From: Scilla litardierei
Taxonomy: Eukaryota > Streptophyta > Magnoliopsida > Asparagales > Asparagaceae
DNA length: 64,000 bases
Assembly (NCBI GenBank): GCA_030789695.1
Contig: CM061139.1
Span: 4,355,878 to 4,419,877 of the forward strand
Direction of reading: 5' to 3'
Made by a program: the position numbers and the translations under genes
The notes under the pieces: generated by a model
Database searches by the model: none
The model's input: only the letters and a program-made list of their open reading frames with translations
Told to the model about the DNA's origin: nothing
Shown here: positions 22,791 to 34,188 of the stretch, in pieces
How positions within the stretch are numbered: position 1 is the first letter of the stretch
Layout: every line of letters begins with the position of its first letter

Positions 22791-22798
22791 TATAAATA
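22791..22798 (+). promoter_or_regulatory. TATA box of Sirevirus LTR
   Basis: TATAAATA about 55 bp downstream of the palindrome array, identical in the 3' LTR (33429-33436). Likely start of genomic RNA about 30 bp further on. Confidence 0.75.
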
Positions 22799-23546
22799 CG
22801 AACCTAGGTCATTTCTATCTTCAACAGAGCTGCCATTAAGAGATTCATTGAGTTCTAAAGAGATAGCTATTCTCCCTCAAATCTAAAGCTCTCTTCCTCA
22901 CAAGAAACCCATTCTCTCTCATTTCTAGATCTAGAGAGAAGCTTGTTCTTGGTGAGCTCTTCAAGCTATTGCTTGATTCAAGTTTCCAAATCTTCCCTAG
23001 GCACCCATTGCTGCTCATTTCCTTGGTGCTAGGGTTTGGTAACTTCATCTTCCTCAAATCCTTCATTCCACCTTTTGGGTAAGAAAAACTCAAGGTATAG
23101 GATTTTGTGGTAAGAGTATTTATTTCATATTAAACTCTTTTATATTGCTTATTGGCTCTCTCGGTTGTGAGAGAAGTTTGTGATCCTGGGTTGTGGGATT
23201 CACTTTGCCATTGCATGTATGATTTGATCTTGTGAAGGTTTTTCACAAGATATTCATAGTGGAAATCTTGAGTTAGGGTTTCTAACTCAAGTATCCGGAA
23301 GGGATCCGGGTGGTTGGGACGTAGGATCACCGGGAACAAGTCGGGGAGACTTGGGTGGATCCGAACCCATTAACTTCATTTGTTAGCATTGTTAATTTCA
23401 TTGTTGTCATTCAATTTAAGCTTCCGCAAATTGACTTGGTAGTTGTGTGCAATTTAATTTGGAATAATACGCCTTATTATTTTAAAGTACTATTCACCCC
23501 CCCCCCCCCTCTAGTACTTGTGCAGTAGCTGGTAGGGCATTACATT

Positions 23547-23560
23547 TGGTATCAGAGCCA
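23547..23560 (+). promoter_or_regulatory. Sirevirus primer-binding site
   Basis: TGGTATCAGAGCCA, complementary to initiator tRNA-Met, two bases after the LTR. Confidence 0.93.
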
Positions 23561-23571
23561 GATACTCAGCT

Positions 23572-25815
23572 ATGTCTGCCAACGACAACAAGACCGTGCC
23601 TCCACCTTCCAACTACGACACCTTCAGGAACCGTGAAGGAGCGTCATCGGTGATGGAAGGACATTCCTCTACAAGGCCTCCATTCTTCAACGGTACCAAC
23701 TACGGGTACTGGAAATGTCGGATGGAAACCTTCCTCCGAAGTGCATCTTTATGGAGGACTACAATGAAGGAGTACAACGAGCCCGAAGAAGAAGATTTTG
23801 AGAAATGGACTACCGCGGAGGTCGCCGCGGAGGTAAGCAATGCCAAGGCAATGAACGCCTTGCAATGCGCATTGGAGCCCGAGGATTTCAATAAGATATG
23901 CACATGTAAGAGTGCATATCAAATTTGGAACTCTCTCCTCATACTACATGAAGGGACGAGTCGGGTAAGAGACTCTAAACTCGTTGTCGTAACCAAAGAT
24001 TACGAAATGTTTCACATGCAACAGGGCGAGAAGATGAAAGAATATTACGCTCGCTTCGTTGACATAATAAACGAGTTAGAGGCCCTCGGCAAGATCTACA
24101 CTCAAAAGGAGAAGTGCTTAAAGCTTATTGAAGGACTTCCCTCTTCTTGGGAAAAACGTACCTTCGCCATCGAGGAAGGTAATGACATGAACAAATATAC
24201 CGTAGTTCAACTAATGGGTACTTTGATGTCATACGAGGTACGCAAAGATAGCAAGGTGAAGCTACAAGAAAAGATGAAGTCATATTTGAACCTAGATGCG
24301 CCTAAGAAAAAGGCGATTGCATTCAAGGCGGCTTCATCCACATCTTCCGATGATGAAGACTCGGAAAACGAGTTGGACTTGGAGTCCATGGCACTCATGG
24401 CCAAGAAGTTCAACCGTTTCTTCCGGAAAGGTAACTTCAAGACCAAAGGTAAATTTGGTTCTTCTAACGCCTCTTCCTCTCCTTTGTGTTTCAAGTGCAA
24501 TAAGCCAGGACACATGAAAGCGGAGTGTCCTCTCAACAAACAAAAGGAGAAGTGGAAGGCGCCAAAATTCGATAAGTCCAAGAAATACAAGAAGGGGTAC
24601 AAGAAAGGACTTGTCGGAGCAACATTCACCGACTCCGAGGATTCCTCAAGCGGAGAGTCGGATGATGAGAAAGTGGAGCAAGCACATATGTGCTTCATGG
24701 CAAGAGAGGAGAACGATCAAGGATCCTCCTCTTCCGATGATAGTAATGACGAAAGCGATGAGGTAACGATGGATGATCTTAGAAATGCTAACTCTCAACT
24801 TTGGTCAAAATACACTAAGTTAGTAAATAGATATACTAAGGTAAAAGATGACCTAGCTAGCATTCAAACATCGCCTAAGAATATCATCACCAACAACGAC
24901 ACCGTTGTTGAAGAGTTAAGAAATGAGATTGTGAATCTCAAATCTAAACTTGAACATGTTAGCATTGAGGATGCGGAAGAACATGAGATAGCGGATTTAA
25001 CTTCTCAAAACTCGACTTTGAGTATTGAGAACGAGAATCTTAAATCTCGTGTTTATGTGCTCACATCGCAAATATCCGCTTTGGATACTTCTTTGCATTC
25101 TCTCAAAGAGAAATATGAGGACACATTGGGCCGAATCAACAAATTCAACAAGGGTAAGGGCCATTTGGATAATATCCTAAAAGATTTACTTCCGGCCAAA
25201 CACCACATTGGCTTGGGGTATATGATGGGAAATTCATCCAAGTCGGTCACTACTTTTGTTAGGCCAACTTCCGAAGCCTCAACGAGTGGGAGCAAACACT
25301 CTATTGGTAGTTCATCTACCAATGGTGCTTTCACCTCGTCCACACCCTCTTTCGGAAAGAAACCCACTTTGGGTGGACCTCCAAAGAAGGGGCATGCCTA
25401 CATGTACACTAATAACATGCCACGTAGGAACACACGTCCTACTCCACCGTCTCACACTTATGATGATTTTTATGCAACACATTCCCGGGCACGTGCACAC
25501 CAAGTGAGACACCCTCACGCACGTGTTTCCACACATGCATATGTACACCCACCTCATCATATGAATAATTCTCTTCGTGCACCATTCCATCATGTCCCGT
25601 ATGCCTATCCACAACATGCATCACGTAGAAATCAACGTAGCATGCATGCACCCAATAGGATGATGGCTCCCAAAATTTTCACTATTTGGAGCCCAAAGGA
25701 CACAAGCATGGACGAAAAACAAATGTACATGAATGCTTATTTTTCGGATGTTGTGCATAGTAAGAATTATGTGGGGAAGTCTAAGTCCACTTGGACTTGG
25801 CTTCCAAAGGTCTAA
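23572..25815 (+). CDS. gag: Sirevirus gag (capsid/nucleocapsid polyprotein)
   Basis: An intact 747-residue frame whose ATG lies 12 nt after the primer-binding site. Order: a copia gag core (about residues 30-240, with the motif FNGTNYGYWKCRME near 43-56), a Lys/Asp-Ser linker, one CCHC zinc knuckle CFKCNKPGHMKAEC (306-319), an acidic Ser/Asp region (360-400), a heptad-rich likely coiled coil (about 400-540), and a His/Arg/Pro-rich tail (600-690) ending WTWLPKV. It is longer than typical copia gag, as expected for Sireviruses. It should assemble the particle and bind RNA. The stop lies 54 nt before the pol frame opens, in another frame, so pol needs splicing, shifting or separate initiation. 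Confidence 0.93.
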   Translation: MSANDNKTVPPPSNYDTFRNREGASSVMEGHSSTRPPFFNGTNYGYWKCRMETFLRSASLWRTTMKEYNEPEEEDFEKWTTAEVAAEVSNAKAMNALQCALEPEDFNKICTCKSAYQIWNSLLILHEGTSRVRDSKLVVVTKDYEMFHMQQGEKMKEYYARFVDIINELEALGKIYTQKEKCLKLIEGLPSSWEKRTFAIEEGNDMNKYTVVQLMGTLMSYEVRKDSKVKLQEKMKSYLNLDAPKKKAIAFKAASSTSSDDEDSENELDLESMALMAKKFNRFFRKGNFKTKGKFGSSNASSSPLCFKCNKPGHMKAECPLNKQKEKWKAPKFDKSKKYKKGYKKGLVGATFTDSEDSSSGESDDEKVEQAHMCFMAREENDQGSSSSDDSNDESDEVTMDDLRNANSQLWSKYTKLVNRYTKVKDDLASIQTSPKNIITNNDTVVEELRNEIVNLKSKLEHVSIEDAEEHEIADLTSQNSTLSIENENLKSRVYVLTSQISALDTSLHSLKEKYEDTLGRINKFNKGKGHLDNILKDLLPAKHHIGLGYMMGNSSKSVTTFVRPTSEASTSGSKHSIGSSSTNGAFTSSTPSFGKKPTLGGPPKKGHAYMYTNNMPRRNTRPTPPSHTYDDFYATHSRARAHQVRHPHARVSTHAYVHPPHHMNNSLRAPFHHVPYAYPQHASRRNQRSMHAPNRMMAPKIFTIWSPKDTSMDEKQMYMNAYFSDVVHSKNYVGKSKSTWTWLPKV

Positions 25816-25868
25816 TCCCTTGGACCCAATGACCTTGGGTACCATGATATGAAAGTGTCTATCTTTAG

Positions 25869-28800
25869 GTACTCAAGGAAAAGAAAAAGAAAAGGAGCAT
25901 CAAATTTAAATTTAGCTCCAAAGGGAATTGGATACTCGATAGCGGGTGCTCCAAACACATGACGGGTGACGCTCGTTTGCTCTCCGGAGTGGTTCCCATT
26001 GCGAATGGAAACCGCGTCGTATTTGAAGGCAACGAGAGCGGAACCATCATAGGTGTTGGTAAAGTCGGTAACCCTTCTAAACCCTTAATTAGTGACGTTT
26101 ATCTTGTTAGTGGTTTAAATCATAATCTTATTTCAATAAGTCAACTTTGTGACAAAGGTTACAAAGTTAGCTTTGCGAAAGGATTGTGTCACATTTTAAG
26201 AAAGGATAATGAAAAATTATTATTTTCCGGAACTCGTCGTAAAGACATCTATATTTTGGATCTTCCTAAGTCATATGAACAATGTCTCGTTGCCAACACA
26301 AGTGAACAACACTTATGGCATCGACGCTTTGGACATGTGAACTTTGGAACACTATATAAGCTTTCAAAATTGAATTCTATTAAAGGTTTTCCGAAGCTTG
26401 TTTTTGAAAAGAAAAGTTTTTGTGATTGCTGTCAACGCGGCAAGCTTCCTAAATCTTCATTTAAACCTAAGAAAAGCATCTCTACTAAACGGCCACTAGA
26501 GCTATTACATCTAGATTTATTTGGGCCAACTAGAGTAGCTTCCTTAGGAAATGCAAGGTATGGACTTGTCATCGTAGATGACTATTCAAGATTTACTTGG
26601 GTATTTTCATTGTGTAATAAAAATGAAGCTTTTGAAAACTTCACAATTTTTGTTAAGAAAGTACAAAATCTCTTAGGAACCACCATTGTCACTATTCGTA
26701 GTGATCATGGAGGTGAATTTGAGAATGAGTCTTTTGAGACATTTTGTGATGAAGTTGGTATTACTCACACCTTCTCTTTCCCTCGTGCACCTCCTCAAAA
26801 TGGTGTAGTTGAGAGAAAGAATAGGACGCTAGTGGAGTGTGCTCGCACTATGCTTGATGATAGCCAACTTGGCCATCAATTTTGGGCGGAAGCGGTACAC
26901 ACCGCTTGCTATGTGTTTAATAGAATACTTTTGAGGCCCGGCACTAAACAAACTTGTTATGAATTATTGTTTGGTAGGTTGCCTCAAGTTAAACATTTTC
27001 GTGTTTTTGGTTCGAAATGTTTTATTAAGAACACATATGGTAGTTTGGACAAATTCGATCCGAGATCTGATGAGGGGATTTTTGTTGGATATTCTACGCG
27101 TAGCAAAGCCTACCGGATATTCAACAAACGAACCTCAACGATCGAGGAATCGCTTCATGTCTCATTTAATGAAGGATTTGTTCCAACTAGAATTTCAAAT
27201 GATAATGATTCTATGGATGTTTTATGTGATTCGTTTGAAAATTCTAAGTCTAATGATTCTATTGATTCTATTGAGACTAACCCAACTAATGAAGTTGTTG
27301 AGAATGTTCCAAGTGATCAAGGTATTCCCAAACGGCTTCATTCGGTTCGTGACCATCCCCATGAGCAAGTCATTGGCAATATCTATGATAGTGTCAAGAC
27401 GAGATCCCAAGTTCACCGCTTCGCAAATTGTGCCTTTGCCTCATCGATAGAGCCAAAGAATATTAATGAAGCATGCGAAGATAGCGCTTGGATCTTAGCC
27501 ATGGAGGAGGAGCTCATTCAATTCGAGAGGAATGAAGTTTGGGAGCTTGTTCCATTGCCATCGAAGAACCACACCGTCATAGGGACAAAGTGGATCTTCA
27601 AGAACAAAACCGACGAAAACCATGTCGTCGTCCGGAACAAAGCTCGGTTAGTTGCTCAAGGCTACCGTCAAGAGGAAGTTATCGATTTCGAAGAATCCTT
27701 CGCTCCGGTAGCTAGATTAGAATCAATTAGATTATTATTGTCTTTTGCATGCCATACAAATTTCAAACTATTTCAAATGGATGTAAAAAGTGCATTTTTA
27801 AACGGAGATGTCGTTGAGGAAGTTTATGTTTCTCAACCTCCGGGCTTTATTAATGAAAAATTTCCAAATCATGTTTTTAAACTAAAGAAAGCGCTTTACG
27901 GTTTGAGACAAGCTCCTCGAGCTTGGTATGATCGCCTAAAGAATTTTCTTTTGGATTTGAATTTTAAAATGGGCGAATCCGATTCAACACTTTTTATTAA
28001 GCATGCGAATAATGATATTTTATTAGTTCAAATTTATGTTGATGATATCATTTTCGGTGCTACTAACTTCGCTCTTTGCGAAGAGTTTTCTAATGTGATG
28101 AAGGAACAATTTGAGATGAGCCACATGGGCGAACTCAAATATTTCTTAGGTCTCCAAATTCGCCAAATGAACGATGCAATCTTCATCCACCAAACGAAGT
28201 ACACGGTGGAGTTGCTAAAGCGATTTGGAATGGAGAATGCCTCCGGGAAAAAGACTCCAATGAGCACGACTACGCATCTTGACAAGGATACGGGCGGTAA
28301 GGATGTAGACATTCGTCTATATCGAGGTATGATAGGTAGTTTGCTTTATCTTACCGCAAGTAGGCCCGATATTATGTTTGTCGTATGTATATGTGCTCGT
28401 TATCAGTCTCAACCTAAGGAGTCTCACTTAGTAGCGGTAAAGCGTATTTTTCGCTATCTAAGTTACACATTAGATTTTGGATTACTTTATCCGAGATCTA
28501 GCACATATGAGTTAGTCTCATATAGTGACGCTGATTATGCGGGATGCAAATCCGACAGGAAAAGTACTAGTGGCACTTGCCATTTTATAGGAAATTCTCT
28601 TGTCTCTTGGTTTTCCAAGAAGTAAAATTCCGTATCACTTTCAACCACCGAGGCGGAATATATTGCCGCCGGTGCCGCGTGTGCTCAAGTTCTTTGGATG
28701 AGACACACACTTAAAGACTTTGGTATAAATTGTGATACTTGCCCTATCATGGTTGACAACCAAAGTGCAATATGTCTTTCCAAGAACCCGGTACATCATT

Positions 28801-28985
28801 CCCGTTCGAAACACATAGATGTCCGACACCACTTTTTAGATGATCATGTTGCTAAAAAGGACATCATTCTAGTGTACGTTGAAACCCAAAAGCAAATCGC
28901 CGATATTTTCACGAAACCCCTAAAGGAGGACTCCTTTGTGCGGTTGCGTCGAGAATTGGGGATTATGGGTGAATCCGAGATATAG
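25869..28985 (+). pseudogene. pol: Sirevirus pol: protease, integrase, reverse transcriptase, RNase H (one nonsense codon)
   Basis: The frame opens at 25869; the first ATG is at 25959, which already lies after the protease active-site motif DSGCS (about 25938). It then has the integrase HHCC zinc region (HLWHRRFGH ... CDCCQRGK, about 26308-26455), the DDE core ([22 protein letters not shown]), and a reverse transcriptase with [11 protein letters not shown] and YVDDIIFG (about 28036). RNase H follows ([27 protein letters not shown]). A single in-frame TAA at 28623-28625 cuts RNase H; the same frame continues to 28985. Everything else is open, so the copy was probably active recently but is now disabled, unless the stop is read through. 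The gag-pol boundary is described separately. Confidence 0.9.
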
Positions 28986-29768
28986 GATTCATGTTTCATT
29001 CAATAATTTTGCATGCTATTATTTTTGGCAATATCTCATTCATGCTAGAATTATTGGATTTTTCGGGAATTTTATGTGATATCTTGATTTTTCGTTCGAT
29101 TTGTGCGTAATCGTCAAATTTCTGTTTTTCGATGATTAATGGGGTAGTTTAGATGTTTATTGAGAGTTTTGAGATTTATCGTCCAAGCGTATTATGGAGA
29201 GAACTTGATTTTCAAGTTTTTGACTCTTTAGTCGGTTCATGTTCAGTGACCGACCGACTAGATTGAGATCTAGTCGGTCAGTACTTGAACGCAGACCGAC
29301 TAAATCTTGTCAGTAATTCTTGGATTCAGCCACTGTTTGCAACTAGTCGGTTCAAGCTCATTGACCGACCGACTAGATCGTGATCTAGTCGGTCAGTGCT
29401 TGAACTGTGACCGACTAGTTGTGCCAGGGGCTGTTTGGTCATTTGAGAAATCGACCGACTTAAACTCAGTTTAGTCGATCGATTTTCATTCTAATCGATC
29501 GAAATCTCTTCTCTCTCCGCTCAAAACCCCGACCTCCCTCGAGACCCTTCGTCTTCCGGCCACTTTCCGACCATTCCCGCCGTCGCCGTCTGCCGATCTT
29601 CGACCTAGGGTATCTCCTCTTCCTCCCTCTCCTATCTAGGGTTCGGTTTCAGCTCTAGGGTTAGGTTGTTCAGTTGATTTCATCTCCTAGGGTTTCGATT
29701 AGGGTTTTTCTAATTCCGATTTAGGGTTTCTTCATTTCCGATTGATTGTGTCGTGTTGTGCCGAGATT
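28986..29768. other. Spacer between pol and extra ORF
   Basis: Non-coding. It holds a second palindrome block (29228-29465) followed by a pyrimidine-rich leader-like stretch with several TAGGGTT words (about 29605-29730). Confidence 0.8.
29228..29465. repeat. Internal copy of the LTR palindrome block
   Basis: Two units of the GACCGACTAG-(8 nt)-CTAGTCGGTC palindrome (cores near 29256 and 29372) with flanking half-sites, the same word array as in the LTRs. It lies about 300 bp upstream of the extra ORF. Confidence 0.85.
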
Positions 29769-31487
29769 ATGGCCCGAACACGTATCCCGATCACTCCCTC
29801 TAGCCCCTCTCCGATGACCGTTGATCCAATCTCTTCGGATCCCGAGCATCCAACCCCTCCGAAGCGTAGAGCCAAGACCACCCATCCTTCGTCGTCTTCG
29901 CCTCCTCTCAAGAAGAAGAGGACGACGACCGCTCAACCTAGAGGTCAACCGAAACCCAAACCCAAGCCTAAGCCAAAGGCCAAAATTCTTGCTTCTCAAT
30001 CTTCGTTCCATACTCCTACCGATTCCGATACGGAGTATAACCCCGAGACCGAGACTCATAGGGAACCCACTCCTCCTATTCATCCCGAGTCTAGCATCCA
30101 CCCTCGTACGTCTACCCGTAAGCCTAAGGGAAAGGGTCCGATGCCGGTGGGCGGTGTCGATATTTCCTTATGTCGCGATGACCCTTTGTGTCTCGTGGCG
30201 TATAACCGTATCGAACATTGCCCGCTGCTTCTGGAGCATTTCGTCCAGTTTAGCGACTTCATAGGGTTAGCTGATCTTCTGTCGTCGTCGGGTCTTCTCG
30301 ATTACCTTCGATATGACCCGAAGGCGAATCCTCACCCCTACCCTAGATTAGTGAAGCTTTTCTATGCTAATAGGATCCGGGGTCAGTACGATCAGACCCA
30401 CTCTGTTGAGACGACCGTTTTGGAGACTCCTATAGTCCTCACTGCGGAAATCTTAGGAGAGATTTTGGGTATCTCTTCGTCTGGCCTTCTTCCTTCTGAT
30501 ATCTCGGTAGATGATATTTCTTCTCTTGATCAGACCATCCTTTCAGAGATTTTCCATCAGATTCCTCCTGCCATGATTGGCGTGCCATCTAAATCATTCA
30601 AGCCAAATGCATGGGTCCTAAATCTGATTCTGAAGTCGTGCTTGCTTCCCAAGTACGGCTCCTCATCTTTACCATCCCAGCCATTTTTGAAGCTTATCTA
30701 TGCGATCTTCATGGGGAGCTCGATTAATTGGGCTCGAATTATACTCGATAAGATTGACTCTTTCGAGTGTATTCGAAAGTCCAATAAATCGGCTCATATC
30801 CCATTTCCTTGCATGTTGACCCTCGTGTTTCGTCATTTTCGTGTCACATTGCCTCGTGACGATGAGCGTCCCCTTGGTCCTCCCCTGAATGCGACGGCCG
30901 TCAAGAAATCTCTTGCGGCGCTTCGTCACGTTCAGAGGACGACACCTTCAGCATCTGTCCCTGCCTCTGCCAGTGCCTCTGCTACTCCCGTTGCCACCCT
31001 TGATGATGTCGTCCGGATACTTCTTCGTCACGAGTCCCGCTTGGCTCGTACCGAGGAGGTAGTTTGCCGTATGACTCGTCAGATGGGTGTTGAGCTTCCT
31101 CCTTCCGTGTCTGAGGCCGAGGAGATGGACGATGAGGAGCTTGACGAGCTTGCTACTTCGTTTGCCCGTGGCAATGAGGCCACTGCTGCTGCTGCTGCTG
31201 GTACTTCCACTTCTGCTCCTGGAGTTGCCACCTCTTCCGGTGTTCCAGAGCCATCTGCTGCAGCTCTTCAGCCTTCTGAGCCTGCTGCTGACCCAGTTTC
31301 TGAGCCTGCTCATGTATCTGCTGCTGCTGCTTCTGTCGAGACTCATGCTGATGTTGAGCCTGTTGCTGAGATCTCGACTCCTGCCCCGACGATTCCATCT
31401 GTTGAGACACCTCTTCTCCCTGCAGAGCCTGAGTCCACTCCGTCGACTGGACCCACGGACGCTGCAGATCCAGCCTCCTCCTCGTGA
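29769..31487 (+). CDS. Sirevirus extra ORF (envelope-like / putative plant transposon protein type)
   Basis: 572 residues from ATG 29769; an upstream in-frame TTG is a poor start. The amino-terminal third is basic and disordered (KPKPKPKPK, Pro/Ser rich). A central region of about 240 residues (about 135-385, from VDISLCRDDPL to HFRVTLPRDDE) looks folded and resembles the domain called putative plant transposon protein, found in third ORFs of plant retrotransposons and often labelled envelope-like. The carboxyl third is Ala/Pro/Ser/Glu rich. I see no signal peptide, clear membrane segment or cysteine pattern, so an envelope role is not supported here. The function is unknown. It is intact, in contrast with pol. 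Confidence 0.8.
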   Translation: MARTRIPITPSSPSPMTVDPISSDPEHPTPPKRRAKTTHPSSSSPPLKKKRTTTAQPRGQPKPKPKPKPKAKILASQSSFHTPTDSDTEYNPETETHREPTPPIHPESSIHPRTSTRKPKGKGPMPVGGVDISLCRDDPLCLVAYNRIEHCPLLLEHFVQFSDFIGLADLLSSSGLLDYLRYDPKANPHPYPRLVKLFYANRIRGQYDQTHSVETTVLETPIVLTAEILGEILGISSSGLLPSDISVDDISSLDQTILSEIFHQIPPAMIGVPSKSFKPNAWVLNLILKSCLLPKYGSSSLPSQPFLKLIYAIFMGSSINWARIILDKIDSFECIRKSNKSAHIPFPCMLTLVFRHFRVTLPRDDERPLGPPLNATAVKKSLAALRHVQRTTPSASVPASASASATPVATLDDVVRILLRHESRLARTEEVVCRMTRQMGVELPPSVSEAEEMDDEELDELATSFARGNEATAAAAAGTSTSAPGVATSSGVPEPSAAALQPSEPAADPVSEPAHVSAAAASVETHADVEPVAEISTPAPTIPSVETPLLPAEPESTPSTGPTDAADPASSS

Positions 31488-32432
31488 TCGTTGTTCCGAG
31501 GACTCTCCATATACGCTTTGGATGATATATTCTAGTGAGAGTGTCTTGGGTTAGGATGGGGTTGAGAGATGCTTTGATGTATTTTTTTTTGTGCTTTCTG
31601 GTTGTCGATGTTGGATTTTATGTTGATGATGATGATGATGTATTTCTTTTTGATGATATGTAGCGCTTGATATGATGTATCTCATATATTCGATGTGATA
31701 TTTTTTGGATGTACTCATGTTGTCTCTATATATATATATATATGTTCATCATCGTTCACTTTACCTTTTATTCGTCGTGCAAATTTTAATATTCGTTGAA
31801 TATATTTGAAATGTGATATCGAATCGACGCATAAAAAGTTGGTTAAATGGATTTAAATTCTGTAATTTTATAGAATTGTTTTCCATGCACAAAATTAACC
31901 AAGAATATTGAATATTGAAGAGTATGTTTCTTTATTCAAGAAATGAATAATGATTTGGTGTTTTTGATGATTTTGATTTTTTTTGATAATGGAAAATTTG
32001 GCACACCTTGTTTTGATTTCCACAATTTTTCCCTTGGTGTCAAGTTGGTCCATTGCCTTTGTCTACGACTCCCGATGTTGGATTTTACATTTCCTAATTG
32101 TTGTCGTTGTATGCCCCCCATTTTTGGGATAATGCCAAAGGGGGAGAGATAATGATAATAAATAGCGCAAATGAAAATTTAACTCAATTTCCAAGAATCT
32201 AGTTTGATATGCTAGATTCAGGGGGAGTTAAGATACATATAAGGATTTTCAAAATCCGATATTTCAAAAATCAATTCACTTTATTTATCTTACTCGTCTG
32301 CTTGATGCAATTCATTTATATTCATTTTGGAATTAACGTGTCATCAATGCAGGGGGGGTAAGTATTTTACATTTGAATTATTATCTTTGATTATTATTTA
32401 TGTTGGTTTGTCATCACCAAAAAGGGGGAGAA
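31488..32432 (+). other. Sirevirus 3' untranslated region with multiple polypurine tracts
   Basis: Non-coding. G-rich tracts are AAAGGGGGAGAG (32137-32148), CAGGGGGAG (about 32220), CAGGGGGGG (about 32350) and AAAAAGGGGGAGAA (32419-32432), the last abutting the LTR and being the likely plus-strand primer. Multiple tracts of this kind are a Sirevirus hallmark. A short TA repeat is at about 31727-31743. Confidence 0.85.
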
Positions 32433-34183
32433 TGTTGAATATTGGACTCCCTGGATTTGGTTTTGGATGATGAGCAAACAATAAATACTTCATGAACTAA
32501 CAATTTGTGAGCGCAGTATTGGAGATCGTCGCCAATTTCACGAGAATATTCAAAGCGACATCTCAACACTTCCAAAAGCTCGTATTCAAGCCTAAAGCTT
32601 CGTTGAAGCTCTTGCGACGCTTTGGAAGTAATGAAGATTCAATCGAAGCTCTCAAAGACCGTTTATTAAGGTTTTATTTATAGTCTTTTAGTTTCGATTG
32701 ATAGAATGTTAAGCCTTGAGTATATCTTACGTTTCTATCTTCATTACGCTCATTTCGTAGCTCTAGGATTCTTGCACAAGGTCACTCTAACTTCCTCGAA
32801 GCGTCGCGCTTCGATTCGGACTTTGTTGTGCATGTTAGTTGGTACAAGAACAAGTACTGACCGACTAGATGGTGATCTAGTCGGTCGGCCACTGTTCTTG
32901 GACCGACTAGTTTCAGTCAGTTAATTCTTAGCTCTTTACTGTTTACAGTTAGTCGGTCTATGTTGACTCACCGACCGACTAGTTTGTGAACTAGTCGGTC
33001 AGTGATGCTTCTTTGACCGACTAGTTGAGACTGACTGTTCACTCTAAAATTCTCCTAAGCTACTGTTTACCGTTAGTCGGTCTAAGAACGTTTGATGACC
33101 GACTAGTTGACAATCTAGTCGGTCAACTTTTGTTCTTGGACCGACTAAGTCAACTTGCCTTCAGACTATGTTGTTTTGCCTCTTAGTCGGTCTACGTTCA
33201 TTGGATGACCGATTAGTTGTGAAACTAGTCGGTTAGACAGTGTTCTTGGACCGACTAGTTTTCTAGGTCTGAAATTCTGTCTCTTCTCAGATCTGCTCTT
33301 AGTCGGTCCATGCTTTGTGACTGACCGACTAGTTGATGAACTAGTCGGTCAGTGAGTGTTCTTTGACCGACTAGATCTCACAGATTTCTTTCCGTTGGAG
33401 ATTGACCTAACTTGTTTTTATGGGACCCTATAAATACGAACCTAGGTCATTTCTATCTTCAACAGAGCTGCCATTAAGAGATTCATTGAGTTCTAAAGAG
33501 ATAGCTATTCTCCCTCAAATCTAAAGCTCTCTTCCTCACAAGAAACCCATTCTCTCTCATTTCTAGATCTAGAGAGAAGCTTGTTCTTGGTGAGCTCTTC
33601 AAGCTATTGCTTGATTCAAGTTTCCAAATCTTCCCTAGGCACCCATTGCTGCTCATTTCCTTGGTGCTAGGGTTTGGTAACTTCATCTTCCTCAAATCCT
33701 TCATTCCACCTTTTGGGTAAGAAAAACTCAAGGTATAGGATTTTGTGGTAAGAGTATTTATTTCATATTAAACTCTTTTATATTACTTATTGGCTCTCTC
33801 GGTTGTGAGAGAAGTTTGTGATCCCGGGTTGTGGGATTCACTTTGCCATTGCATGTATGATTTGATCTTGTGAAGGTCTTTCACAAGATATTCATAGTGG
33901 AAATCTTGAGTTAGGGTTTCTAACTCAAGTATCCGGAAGGGATCCGGGTGGTTGGGACGTAGGATCACCGGAAACAAGTCGGGGAGACTTGGGTGGATCC
34001 GAACCCATTAACTTCATTTGTTAGCATTGTTAATTTCATTGTTGTCATTCAATTTAAGCTTCCGCAAATTGACTTGGTAGTTGTGTGCAATTTAATTTGG
34101 AATAATACGCCTTATTATTTTAAAGTACTATTCACCCCCCCCCCCCCCTCTAGTACTTGTGCAGTAGCTGGTAGGGCATTACA
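32433..34183 (+). repeat. Sirevirus 3' LTR
   Basis: 1751 bp, nearly identical to 21795-23544. A palindrome core near 33209 has lost a C (GACCGATTAG) and its mate reads CTAGTCGGTT; the 5' LTR instead carries GACTGACTAG at its last half-site. Confidence 0.93.
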
Positions 34184-34188
34184 AAAGT

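Larger units (their letters stand above)
21795..23544 (+). repeat. Sirevirus 5' LTR
   Basis: 1750 bp, TGTTGAATAT...GGGCATTACA. It contains the palindrome array (22221-22734), a TATA box, a C-run (about 23502-23511) and a short leader ending at the PBS. Confidence 0.93.
21795..34183 (+). mobile_element. Nearly intact Sirevirus (Ty1/copia) with extra ORF, 12.4 kb
   Basis: LTRs 21795-23544 and 32433-34183 are flanked by the target duplication AAAGT (21790-21794, 34184-34188). The order is PBS, gag, protease-integrase-RT-RNase H, 0.8 kb spacer, extra ORF, untranslated region with repeated polypurine tracts, LTR. The gene order INT before RT is that of Ty1/copia. Large gag, multiple polypurine tracts, palindromic LTR repeats and an additional 3' ORF are hallmarks of the plant Sirevirus lineage. 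About 13 differences between LTRs (over 90% transitions) indicate a recent insertion. Confidence 0.92.

Noticed and set aside
29721..30101. Arg/Gly-rich minus-strand frame
   Set aside because: A shadow of the amino-terminal Pro/Lys/Ser-rich part of the extra ORF on the plus strand.
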